Shown here in pieces: positions 1 to 5,045 of a DNA stretch of 5,747 nucleotides. Within the stretch, counting starts at the first letter, position 1. Each line of letters begins with the position of its first letter. This DNA is from Actinomycetes bacterium (GTDB lineage Bacteria; Actinomycetota; Actinomycetes; Propionibacteriales; Propionibacteriaceae). The stretch lies in assembly GCA_023387135.1 (NCBI GenBank), contig JAEWIK010000096.1, forward strand, positions 1 to 5,747, in the 5' to 3' direction. The position numbers and the translations under genes are program-made. The notes below the pieces were generated by a model. It saw nothing but the letters and a program-made list of their open reading frames with translations. It was not told where the DNA came from and did no database searches.

Positions 1-3
1 CAC

Positions 4-25
4 GCCCCGCGCGGGCGGGCGGGGC
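4..25. terminator. GC hairpin, possible terminator of an upstream gene
   Basis: GCCCCGC at 4-10 is the exact reverse complement of GCGGGGC at 19-25, giving a 7-bp stem and an 8-base loop. No U-tract follows on either strand, though actinobacterial terminators often lack one. In sequence this GC-rich such a stem can arise by chance, and the gene it would terminate lies outside the window. Confidence 0.25.
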
Positions 26-123
26 TTCCGGCCGGGCGCTCGCTGCATGTCCAGCAGGTCGCCGCTGACCGGCACAGACGTTCGCCCCGGGCGGACCGCG
101 TGGGTTCGTTTGGGGTAGTCGTG

Positions 124-129
124 TAAGAC
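124..129 (+). promoter_or_regulatory. Possible -10 box of a leaderless DUF4032 transcript
   Basis: TAAGAC, followed by T, ends six bases before the GTG start at 136. This places the expected transcription start on or beside the start codon. There is no purine-rich Shine-Dalgarno sequence upstream of the GTG, which agrees with a leaderless mRNA, a common arrangement in Actinobacteria. No convincing -35 box is visible around 101-107, and the hexamer matches TANNNT poorly at its last base unless it is shifted. Confidence 0.35.
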
Positions 130-135
130 TTACCT

Positions 136-1509
136 GTGCCCAGGTTTCTGTCGTCGAGGCCAGACTCCCGCCTCATCCCGCTGCCCTGGGACGCGCCCTT
201 GGCCGAGTGGCCCGCCGACTTCCTGGTGGCGCTGCCCCGAGGCATCTCCCGCCACGTCGTGAGGTTCATCAAGGTCGGCAGCTCGGTCTACGCCGCCAAG
301 GAAGTGATCGAGCACCTTGCCCTCCACGAGTACCGGACGCTGACCGACCTCCACCGCACCGACACCCCCGCCGTCGAGCCCGTCGGCGTGGTCACCGGCA
401 GGATCGGTGCCGACGGCCAGGAACTCGACCCCGTCCTCATCACCAAGCACCTCGAGTTCTCCCTGCCCTACCGCGCGCTGTTCGACCACGGCGTCAGGCC
501 CGACACCGTGTCGCGGCTGCTCGACGCCCTGGTCGTCCTGCTGGTGAGGCTGCACCTGATCGGGTTCCTGTGGGGCGACGTGTCGCTGTCGAACGTCCTG
601 TTCCGCAGGGACGCCGGCCAGTTCGCCGCCTACCTGGTGGACGCCGAGACCGCCGAGGTCCACGAGAAGCTCAGCGACGGCCAGCGGGAGCACGACCTGC
701 AGATCGCCATCACCAACCTGTACGGCGAGTTCAGCGACCTGGAGGCCGGGCGGATGCTCGACCCTTCGCTCGACCCGCTGAAGCTGGTGGAATCCATCGA
801 CCAGCGCTACCGCGACCTGTGGGCCGAACTCACCGGCGTCGAGGAGTTCTCCGGCCAGGAGACGTACAGGATCGAGAACCGGGTGCGCAGGCTCAACGCC
901 CTCGGCTTCGACGTCGCCGAACTCGACATCAGGACGTCGCCGGACGGTTCGACGATCCGCATCCAGCCCAAGGTGGTGGACGCCGGGCACCACTCCCGAC
1001 GGCTGCTGCGGCTGACGGGCCTCGACACCGAGGAGAACCAGGCGCGACGGCTGCTCAACGACCTCGACACCTTCCGCGCACGCACCAACCAGCAGCACGT
1101 CGACGAGGCAGTGGTCGCCCACCAGTGGCTGACCGAGTGCTTCCAGCCGGTCGTCAACGCGGTGCCGGGCGACCTGCGCGGCAAGCGTGAGGCCGCCCAG
1201 GTCTTCCACGAGGTGCTCGACTACCGCTGGTACGCCTCGCAGCGCCAGAGCCGCGAGGTGCCGCTGCTGGAGGCGACCTGGGGCTACATCCAAGACGTCC
1301 TGCGGGCGCTGCCCGACGAGGCGATGGCGCAGGTGTCGCCGGTGAGCGACGCCGACGGCCGCCAGCTCGCCAACCCGTTCGATCCCTCCCAGGGCTTCGT
1401 CGACGACGAGGGCCCCATGCCCGAGGACCCGTGGGAGTCCGAGGCCGACGCCGCCCCGGCCACCCCCGGCTTCCTCGACATCGCCGCGCTGCGCTCGAAG
1501 TCACGGTAG
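136..1509 (+). CDS. DUF4032 protein with lipopolysaccharide-kinase-like N-terminal domain
   Basis: A 457-residue protein of the actinobacterial DUF4032 family, whose cellular role is not established. The N-terminal half (about 30-215) looks like the kinase-like fold of lipopolysaccharide core (WaaP/RIO-type) kinases. It has a candidate ATP-binding lysine K55 in YAAKEV, E65 in the following helix, a catalytic-loop-like stretch from H140 through W146-G147-D148 to N153, and a metal-binding-like D169 in LVDAET. These assignments are by motif order, not by alignment. The DUF4032 part proper follows (about 220-390). The last 60 residues are acidic and proline-rich, probably disordered, and end in FLDIAALRSK. 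There is no signal peptide or membrane segment, so it is probably cytoplasmic. The GTG start at 136 is favoured because PRFLSSRPDSRLIPLPW begins directly after it and the -10-like element sits just upstream. It is separated from cysS by 58 bases and is probably its own transcription unit. Family call is firm, kinase activity is inference. Confidence 0.88.
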   Translation: MPRFLSSRPDSRLIPLPWDAPLAEWPADFLVALPRGISRHVVRFIKVGSSVYAAKEVIEHLALHEYRTLTDLHRTDTPAVEPVGVVTGRIGADGQELDPVLITKHLEFSLPYRALFDHGVRPDTVSRLLDALVVLLVRLHLIGFLWGDVSLSNVLFRRDAGQFAAYLVDAETAEVHEKLSDGQREHDLQIAITNLYGEFSDLEAGRMLDPSLDPLKLVESIDQRYRDLWAELTGVEEFSGQETYRIENRVRRLNALGFDVAELDIRTSPDGSTIRIQPKVVDAGHHSRRLLRLTGLDTEENQARRLLNDLDTFRARTNQQHVDEAVVAHQWLTECFQPVVNAVPGDLRGKREAAQVFHEVLDYRWYASQRQSREVPLLEATWGYIQDVLRALPDEAMAQVSPVSDADGRQLANPFDPSQGFVDDEGPMPEDPWESEADAAPATPGFLDIAALRSKSR

Positions 1510-1555
1510 ACATCTGCCCTCGTTGGCCCGACATGCCGCGTCAGGCCGCGACCAA

Positions 1556-1561
1556 TAGACT
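1556..1561 (+). promoter_or_regulatory. Predicted -10 box of a leaderless cysS transcript
   Basis: TAGACT fits the TANNNT -10 consensus and ends six bases before the GTG start of cysS at 1568. Transcription would therefore begin at the start codon itself. No Shine-Dalgarno sequence is present between the box and the GTG (CGGCCC only). A -35 element is not recognisable at the usual distance. The box lies in a local A/T-richer patch (AATAGACT) within the GC-rich gap, which supports the call. Confidence 0.5.
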
Positions 1562-1567
1562 CGGCCC

Positions 1568-2992
1568 GTGAGTTTCAGGTTGTATGACAGCGCCACGCGG
1601 GCAGTGCGCGAGTTCGAACCCCTCGTACCGGGTGTGGTGTCGATCTACCACTGCGGGCTCACCGTGCAGTCGTCGCCTCACCTCGGGCACATCCGCAAGG
1701 AGGTCGTCTTCGACGTCCTGCGACGCTGGCTGACGTTCAGCGGCTACGAGGTGAAGGTGGTCGCCAATGTCACAGACATCGACGACAAGATCCTCGAGAA
1801 GTCGGCCGCGGCCGGGGTCGAGTGGTACGCGCACGCCTACACCTTCGAGCGTGAACTCCACGCCGCCTACGCGTCCCTCGGCTGCCTGCCGCCCACCTAC
1901 GAGCCGCGCGCGACCGGGCACATCCCCGAGATGATCGAGCTCATCGAGACCCTCATCGAGCGTGGCCACGCCTACGCCGCCGACGACGGGTCGGGCGACG
2001 TGTACTTCGACGTCCGTTCGTGGCCCGAGTACGGCGCCCTGTCGCACCAGAAGGTCGACGACATGGAGGCCGCCGCCGACGCGGACCCGCGCGGCAAGCG
2101 CGACGCTCGCGACTTCGCGCTCTGGAAGGGGCACAAGCCGGCCGAGCCGATCACCGCGTCCTGGCCGTCGCCGTGGGGCCGCGGACGCCCCGGCTGGCAC
2201 ATCGAGTGCTCGGCCATGGCGGGCAAGTACCTCGGGGACGAGTTCGACATCCACGGGGGCGGGCTGGACCTGCGGTTCCCGCACCACGAGAACGAACTCG
2301 CCCAGTCCCGGGCCGCCGGACGAGCTTTCGCGCGCTTCTGGATGCACAACGCGTGGGTGACGGCGGCCGGGGAGAAGATGAGCAAGTCGCTCGGCAACGG
2401 CGCCCTGGTGAGCGAGGTGGTCAAGCAGTACCCCGCGCGCGCCGTCAGGTTGTACCTGCTCGCGCCGCACTACCGGTCGGCCGTCGAGTTCTCCGACACC
2501 TCCCTGCAGGAGGCCACCGCCCAGTTGGCGAGGATCGACAGCTTCTTCGACAGGGCCACCCGGCTGCTGGGCGGCGAGGGCCACTGGTTCGCCTACCCGG
2601 TGTCGGTCCCGCCCGAGTTCGCCGAGGCCATGGACGACGACCTCGGCACTCCGGGGGCGATGGCCGTCCTGTTCGCCGCCATCAGGAAGGGCAACGGGCT
2701 GATCGAGGCCGGCGACACCGAGGCGCTGGTGGACGAGTTCGGGGCCGTCGCCGGCATGCTGCGCGTGCTGGGGCTCAACCCGATGGACGAGCCGTGGTCT
2801 GCCGCCGCGTCGTCTCGGGGCGACCTTGTCCCGGTCGTCGACGGGCTGGTGAGCGCCCTGCTCGACCAACGGCAGGAGGCCCGCGCCCGTATGGACTATG
2901 CGGCCGCCGACACCATCCGGGACAGGCTGAAGGCCCTCGGACTGAAGATCGAGGACACCCCCACGGGTGCCCGCTGGAGCTTGGAGGACTGA
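1568..2992 (+). CDS. cysS: Cysteinyl-tRNA synthetase
   Basis: Class I aminoacyl-tRNA synthetase that activates cysteine with ATP and attaches it to tRNA-Cys in the cytoplasm. At 474 residues it is near the usual bacterial size (E. coli about 461). Visible signatures: YHCGLTVQ followed by the HIGH-type motif PHLGH (37-41), TDIDDKI (69-75), and KMSKSLGN (270-277). The four zinc ligands expected for substrate cysteine recognition are in place: C29, C214 in HIECSAMA, and H239 and E243 in PHHENE. The C-terminal region ends in the family-typical [13 protein letters not shown] and IEDTP stretches. Nothing is truncated. The GTG start is set by the conserved N-terminal RLYDSATR segment, and leaderless translation is likely. 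The product could be confused with the mycothiol ligase MshC, a CysRS paralogue, but that protein is shorter (about 410 residues) and lacks this C-terminal region, and the rlmB neighbour is typical of cysS. In many Actinobacteria ispD/ispF precede cysS. Here a DUF4032 gene does. Confidence 0.97.
   Translation: MSFRLYDSATRAVREFEPLVPGVVSIYHCGLTVQSSPHLGHIRKEVVFDVLRRWLTFSGYEVKVVANVTDIDDKILEKSAAAGVEWYAHAYTFERELHAAYASLGCLPPTYEPRATGHIPEMIELIETLIERGHAYAADDGSGDVYFDVRSWPEYGALSHQKVDDMEAAADADPRGKRDARDFALWKGHKPAEPITASWPSPWGRGRPGWHIECSAMAGKYLGDEFDIHGGGLDLRFPHHENELAQSRAAGRAFARFWMHNAWVTAAGEKMSKSLGNGALVSEVVKQYPARAVRLYLLAPHYRSAVEFSDTSLQEATAQLARIDSFFDRATRLLGGEGHWFAYPVSVPPEFAEAMDDDLGTPGAMAVLFAAIRKGNGLIEAGDTEALVDEFGAVAGMLRVLGLNPMDEPWSAAASSRGDLVPVVDGLVSALLDQRQEARARMDYAAADTIRDRLKALGLKIEDTPTGARWSLED
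2983..2987 (+). promoter_or_regulatory. Ribosome binding site of rlmB inside the cysS end
   Basis: GGAGG lies in the last codons of cysS, four bases before the ATG at 2992. It decides the rlmB start, and together with the TGATG stop/start overlap it indicates translational coupling of the two genes. Confidence 0.75.
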
Positions 2993-3987
2993 TGCCCGGA
3001 AACAGCCAACGCCAAGGAGCCGTCCGCAAGAAGGGGAAGACGACGCCCGCCGACTCGGGCGGACGCGTGCGCCGCGGGCTGGAAGGCAAGGGGCCCACGC
3101 CCAAGGCCGAGGATCGGCCCTACCACAAGGCGTATCGCAAGCGCGGCCCGGACGATCCCGGCAAGTCTCCCGACCGTCCGAAGACCGGGCGCCAGGGCGG
3201 CCCCGCCCGCGGCGGCGGTCGTGCCAGGCCGGGTGGCACGGCGACGGCGGGGGCCGACTGGGTCATCGGTCGCAACGCGGTGCTGGAGGCGCTGCAGGCG
3301 GGCCTGCCCGTCAAGCGGGCGTTCGTCGCCGAGGGGGCCGAGCGTGACTCGCGGCTGCGCGACATCCTCGCCTTCGCCGCCGACCACGGCATCCCCTTGC
3401 TGCAGGCCAACCGCACCGAACTCGACAGGCTGACCGGAGGCGGCGTCCATCAGGGAGTGGCCATCCAGCTCCCCGAGTACGAGTACACCGACCTCGAGGA
3501 GATCCTCTCCGACGCCCTGCACGCCGAGCCTGCTGGGCTGGTCGTGGCGCTCGACTCGGTCACCGACCCGCGCAACCTCGGTGCGATCATCAGGTCCGCT
3601 GCGGCTTTCGGGGCGCAGGGCGTCATCATCCCCGAGCGCCGCTCGGCACACCTCACCGCCGCCGCCTGGAAGACGTCGGCGGGCGCGGCCGCGCGCGTCC
3701 CGGTGGGGCTGGTCACCAACCTGAACCGCACCCTGAAGAAGTTCTCGGACGCCGGCTTCACGGTGGTCGGGCTGGCGGGCGAGTCCGACACCGACATCTC
3801 GGGCTTCCCCGGCATCGACGGTCCTGTGCTGCTCGTCGTCGGGTCTGAAGGCGAAGGGCTGGCGCGCCTCGTCCGCGAGAACTGCGACGTCCTGGCGTCG
3901 ATCCCGATCACGTCCAACGTCGAGTCGCTCAACGCCTCGGTGGCGGCCGCCATCGCCCTCTACGAGATCACCCGCTCCCGCGGCTGA
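2992..3987 (+). CDS. rlmB: 23S rRNA 2'-O-ribose guanosine methyltransferase, RlmB/TrmH (SpoU) family
   Basis: S-adenosylmethionine-dependent SPOUT methyltransferase expected to methylate the ribose of the P-loop guanosine of 23S rRNA (G2251 in E. coli numbering). It is 331 residues against about 243 in E. coli. The excess is a basic, glycine/proline-rich tail, with 22 Lys/Arg in the first 80 residues, typical of actinobacterial members and probably disordered and RNA-binding. The substrate-binding domain begins at WVIGRNAVLEAL (from 90). The three SPOUT motifs follow: motif 1 at 188-202 with N195 and R201 (DSVTDPRNLGAIIRS), motif 2 at 282-290 (VVGSEGEGL), and motif 3 at 304-317 (IPITSNVESLNASV), which together form the knotted cofactor site. 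The ATG at 2992 overlaps the cysS stop by one base and has a GGAGG site, so upstream extension of the frame into cysS is not coding. The family is certain. The exact target guanosine is inferred from similarity and from the cysS-rlmB pairing. Confidence 0.93.
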   Translation: MPGNSQRQGAVRKKGKTTPADSGGRVRRGLEGKGPTPKAEDRPYHKAYRKRGPDDPGKSPDRPKTGRQGGPARGGGRARPGGTATAGADWVIGRNAVLEALQAGLPVKRAFVAEGAERDSRLRDILAFAADHGIPLLQANRTELDRLTGGGVHQGVAIQLPEYEYTDLEEILSDALHAEPAGLVVALDSVTDPRNLGAIIRSAAAFGAQGVIIPERRSAHLTAAAWKTSAGAAARVPVGLVTNLNRTLKKFSDAGFTVVGLAGESDTDISGFPGIDGPVLLVVGSEGEGLARLVRENCDVLASIPITSNVESLNASVAAAIALYEITRSRG

Positions 3988-3992
3988 GCGGG
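3971..3992. terminator. Weak hairpin at the rlmB/PfpI convergent junction
   Basis: CCCGCT at 3971-3976 pairs with AGCGGG at 3987-3992 around a 10-base loop. It overlaps the rlmB stop codon and lies just before the stop of the convergent PfpI gene (13 bases between the two stops). There is no U-tract. It could serve both directions, but the 6-bp stem is short for a terminator in this background. Confidence 0.25.
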
Positions 3993-4000
3993 GCTCGAGG

Positions 4001-4543
4001 TCAGGCGCCGGCGACGGCCGCGACCAGGGCCGCGTTGAAGGCGTTCAGGTCGCGGGGGCTGCGGCTGGTGACGAGGTTGCCGTCCACCACCACCTCCTGG
4101 TCGACCCAGGTGGCGCCGGCGTTCTTGAGGTCGGTCGAGATGCGGACCGTCGAGGTCAGCGTGCGGCCGTCGACGACCCCGGCCTCGATGAGGATCCAGG
4201 GGCCGTGGCAGATCGAGGCGACAGGCTTGTCGTCGTCGAAGAACGCCCTGACGAACTCGATGGCGCGCGCGTTGTTGCGCAGCTTGTCGGCGTTGAGCGT
4301 GCCGCCCGGCAGCACCAGCGCGTCGTAGTCGGCGGGATCTGCCTCGTCGAGGGTGAGGTCGACCTCGAAGTCGTCCCCGCGATCCCAGTCGCCGATGAGG
4401 GCGGTGATCACGCCGGGCTCCTCGGAGATGAGCACCGGCTGTCCCCCAGCCTCCTCGACCGCCTTCCAGGGTTCCGTGAGTTCCGGCTGCTCCACTCCCC
4501 GCTTGAGGACGAAGGCAACCTTCTTGCCGTTCAACTGGGCCAC
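4001..4543 (-). CDS. DJ-1/PfpI family protein (type 1 glutamine amidotransferase-like)
   Basis: A 180-residue cytoplasmic protein of the DJ-1/PfpI superfamily, full length for the PfpI branch. The nucleophile elbow is SICHGPW with C112 and the adjacent H113, and E18 in KRGVEQPELTEP matches the conserved glutamate that activates the cysteine. Other family landmarks are YDALVLPGG (73-81), GRTLTS (126-131), the TDLKNAGATWVD segment (137-148) and DGNLVTSR (154-161). Members have been reported as intracellular peptidases, protein/nucleotide deglycases or glyoxalases and are often stress-induced. The sequence alone does not choose between these. The start is GTG at 4543-4541, supported by an AGGGAG site six bases upstream and by MAQLNGKKVAFVL aligning with the usual N-terminus. 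An ATG at 4559 is in another frame. It is transcribed divergently from the DUF4177-like gene and converges on rlmB. A dyad in its predicted promoter hints at regulation. Confidence 0.92.
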   Translation of the reverse strand: MAQLNGKKVAFVLKRGVEQPELTEPWKAVEEAGGQPVLISEEPGVITALIGDWDRGDDFEVDLTLDEADPADYDALVLPGGTLNADKLRNNARAIEFVRAFFDDDKPVASICHGPWILIEAGVVDGRTLTSTVRISTDLKNAGATWVDQEVVVDGNLVTSRSPRDLNAFNAALVAAVAGA

Positions 4544-4548
4544 TGTCT

Positions 4549-4554
4549 CTCCCT
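4549..4554 (-). promoter_or_regulatory. Ribosome binding site of the PfpI gene
   Basis: On the minus strand AAAGGGAGAG precedes the GTG start, with AGGGAG at 4554-4549 and a five-base gap. This supports GTG 4543 over other candidate starts. Confidence 0.65.
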
Positions 4555-4573
4555 TTCATGACTGGTTCTTTCG

Positions 4574-4579
4574 AGCCTA
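4574..4579 (-). promoter_or_regulatory. Predicted -10 box of the PfpI gene
   Basis: TAGGCT on the minus strand (AGCCTA on plus) fits TANNNT and would give a transcription start near 4567 and a leader of about 24 bases containing the ribosome binding site. No good -35 box is seen near 4596-4604. That region is covered in part by an inverted repeat, which is compatible with an activator-dependent or repressed promoter. Confidence 0.4.
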
Positions 4580-4582
4580 CTC

Positions 4583-4599
4583 ACGGTGCGTGGCACCGT
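4583..4599. promoter_or_regulatory. Operator-like 7-3-7 inverted repeat at the PfpI promoter
   Basis: ACGGTGC, a GTG spacer, then GCACCGT form a perfect 7-bp inverted repeat with 3-base spacer. It begins four bases upstream of the predicted -10 of the PfpI gene and spans most of the -10/-35 spacer, where a repressor or a MerR-type activator would bind. It falls outside both transcripts if the predicted starts are right, which argues for a DNA-binding site and against an RNA hairpin. The regulator is not in the window. Confidence 0.45.
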
Positions 4600-4603
4600 C
4601 GGT

Positions 4604-4633
4604 GACGTAGCGACGCCCCCGCGACGACGTAGC
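4604..4633. repeat. Short direct repeat GACGTAGC, 22-bp period
   Basis: GACGTAGC occurs at 4604-4611 and again at 4626-4633, both followed by similar CG-rich sequence (GACG and CGCGAC). The period of 22 bp is about two helical turns, which would put two bound proteins on the same face. The copies are short and sit midway between the two divergent promoters. Chance similarity cannot be excluded. Confidence 0.3.
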
Positions 4634-4660
4634 CGCGACCTTCGAGCGCTCAGACGGCGG

Positions 4661-4672
4661 AAGTGCGCACTT
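4661..4672. promoter_or_regulatory. Perfect 12-bp palindrome abutting the DUF4177 gene -10
   Basis: AAGTGCGCACTT reads identically on both strands. Its last base is the first base of the predicted -10 box TAGCAT, so a protein bound here would block or contact RNA polymerase. Its sequence differs from the dyad at 4583-4599, suggesting that the divergent genes answer to different regulators. Confidence 0.45.
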
Positions 4673-4677
4673 AGCAT
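4672..4677 (+). promoter_or_regulatory. Predicted -10 box of the DUF4177-like gene
   Basis: TAGCAT fits TANNNT and lies 41 bases before the ATG at 4719, leaving a leader of about 35 bases with a Shine-Dalgarno sequence. No clear -35 hexamer is present near 4649-4654. Confidence 0.45.
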
Positions 4678-4706
4678 CGACAGACCGCCGGCCACCGACG
4701 TCCACG

Positions 4707-4712
4707 AGAGGA
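4707..4712 (+). promoter_or_regulatory. Ribosome binding site of the DUF4177-like gene
   Basis: AGAGGA, six bases before the ATG at 4719, fixes the start of this small gene. Confidence 0.7.
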
Positions 4713-4718
4713 AGACCC

Positions 4719-4985
4719 ATGTACGAGTTCGAGAACCAGGCAGCCTACGAGTACGACACCGTGCAGTTGAAACTGGCGTTCAACGTCTTCGCGGCCGGGG
4801 TGAAGTCGGCCGCCCTCGCCGAGTACGACAGCCTGCTGAACAAGCGCTCGCGCGACGGCTGGGAACTCGTCAGTTCGACCTTCGTCGCCGACGTCTCCGG
4901 CGGCATCCTGGTCACCTTCAGGAAGCTGCGCCGGGTGCAGGAACAGGCTGCCGCCGCCGAATCCGACTTCGACAGCCCCCGCTGA
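4719..4985 (+). CDS. Small DUF4177-like protein
   Basis: An 88-residue protein of unknown function. It shows the compact pattern of DUF4177-type proteins: an N-terminal strand with tyrosines (YEYDTVQLKL, 10-19), a helix containing LLNKRSRDGWELVSS (about 39-53) with the hallmark GWELV, then a strand ILVTFRKLRR (about 63-72). The last 16 residues, rich in Ala, Glu and Asp, are probably a disordered tail. There is no signal peptide, membrane span or recognisable active-site set. It is a stand-alone gene with its own promoter and a strong Shine-Dalgarno sequence, divergent from the PfpI gene and ending inside the hairpin shared with the E1 beta gene. Codon use (G/C at nearly all third positions) and the good ribosome binding site make it a real gene. 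The family assignment is from the GWELV motif and size only. Confidence 0.78.
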   Translation: MYEFENQAAYEYDTVQLKLAFNVFAAGVKSAALAEYDSLLNKRSRDGWELVSSTFVADVSGGILVTFRKLRRVQEQAAAAESDFDSPR

Positions 4986-5035
4986 CGACACAGAGCACCG
5001 CCGGCCCCAGCGAGGGACCGGCGGTGCCGTGTCGT
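4985..5035. terminator. Bidirectional terminator hairpin between convergent genes
   Basis: GCACCGCCGG at 4995-5004 pairs perfectly with CCGGCGGTGC at 5018-5027. The stem continues inward across one C/A mismatch with three more G-C pairs to a five-base loop (AGCGA). It continues outward, past a 3x1 internal loop, with ACGACAC (4985-4991) pairing with GTGTCGT (5029-5035). It begins at the last base of the DUF4177-like stop codon and ends 10 bases before the stop of the E1 beta gene, so it can serve both. There is no U-tract, as is common in high-GC Actinobacteria. Confidence 0.75.
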
Positions 5036-5045
5036 GAAGGTGGGA

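Larger units (their letters stand above)
1..135. other. Upstream region without a supported gene
   Basis: This is extremely GC-rich sequence before the first gene. It holds a short GC hairpin near its left edge and a -10-like element near its right edge, listed separately. On the minus strand an open frame runs leftward from a GTG at 75-73, through an ATG at 49-47, to the window edge, with nearly all codons ending in G or C. It could be the 5' end of a divergent gene, but about 25 codons of arginine/proline-rich translation in such GC-rich DNA are not enough to call one. I see nothing else here. Confidence 0.4.

Noticed and set aside
130..1293. 387-codon open frame antisense to the DUF4032 gene
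   Set aside because: Same artefact of GC-rich coding DNA. The plus-strand product has recognisable family motifs and the antisense product has none.
1541..2869. 442-codon open frame antisense to cysS
   Set aside because: It overlaps a certain cysS gene. Long antisense frames are expected in DNA with this third-position G/C bias, and the translation (rich in V, G, R, H) matches no family I recognise.
2020..2991. In-frame upstream extension of rlmB into cysS
   Set aside because: The extension translates to arginine/proline-rich sequence without family similarity. The ATG at 2992 has a GGAGG site and begins the usual actinobacterial RlmB N-terminus.
1568..2992. mshC (mycothiol ligase) instead of cysS
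   Set aside because: The length of 474 residues, the full C-terminal region and the rlmB partner fit cysteinyl-tRNA synthetase. MshC is shorter and lacks that region.
3971..3992. Strong intrinsic terminator after rlmB
   Set aside because: Only a 6-bp stem with a long loop and no U-tract is present, so it is kept as a weak feature and not claimed as a firm terminator.
3960..4559. 199-codon minus-strand frame starting at the ATG at 4559
   Set aside because: It is a different frame from the PfpI protein and gives an arginine/histidine-rich shadow translation.
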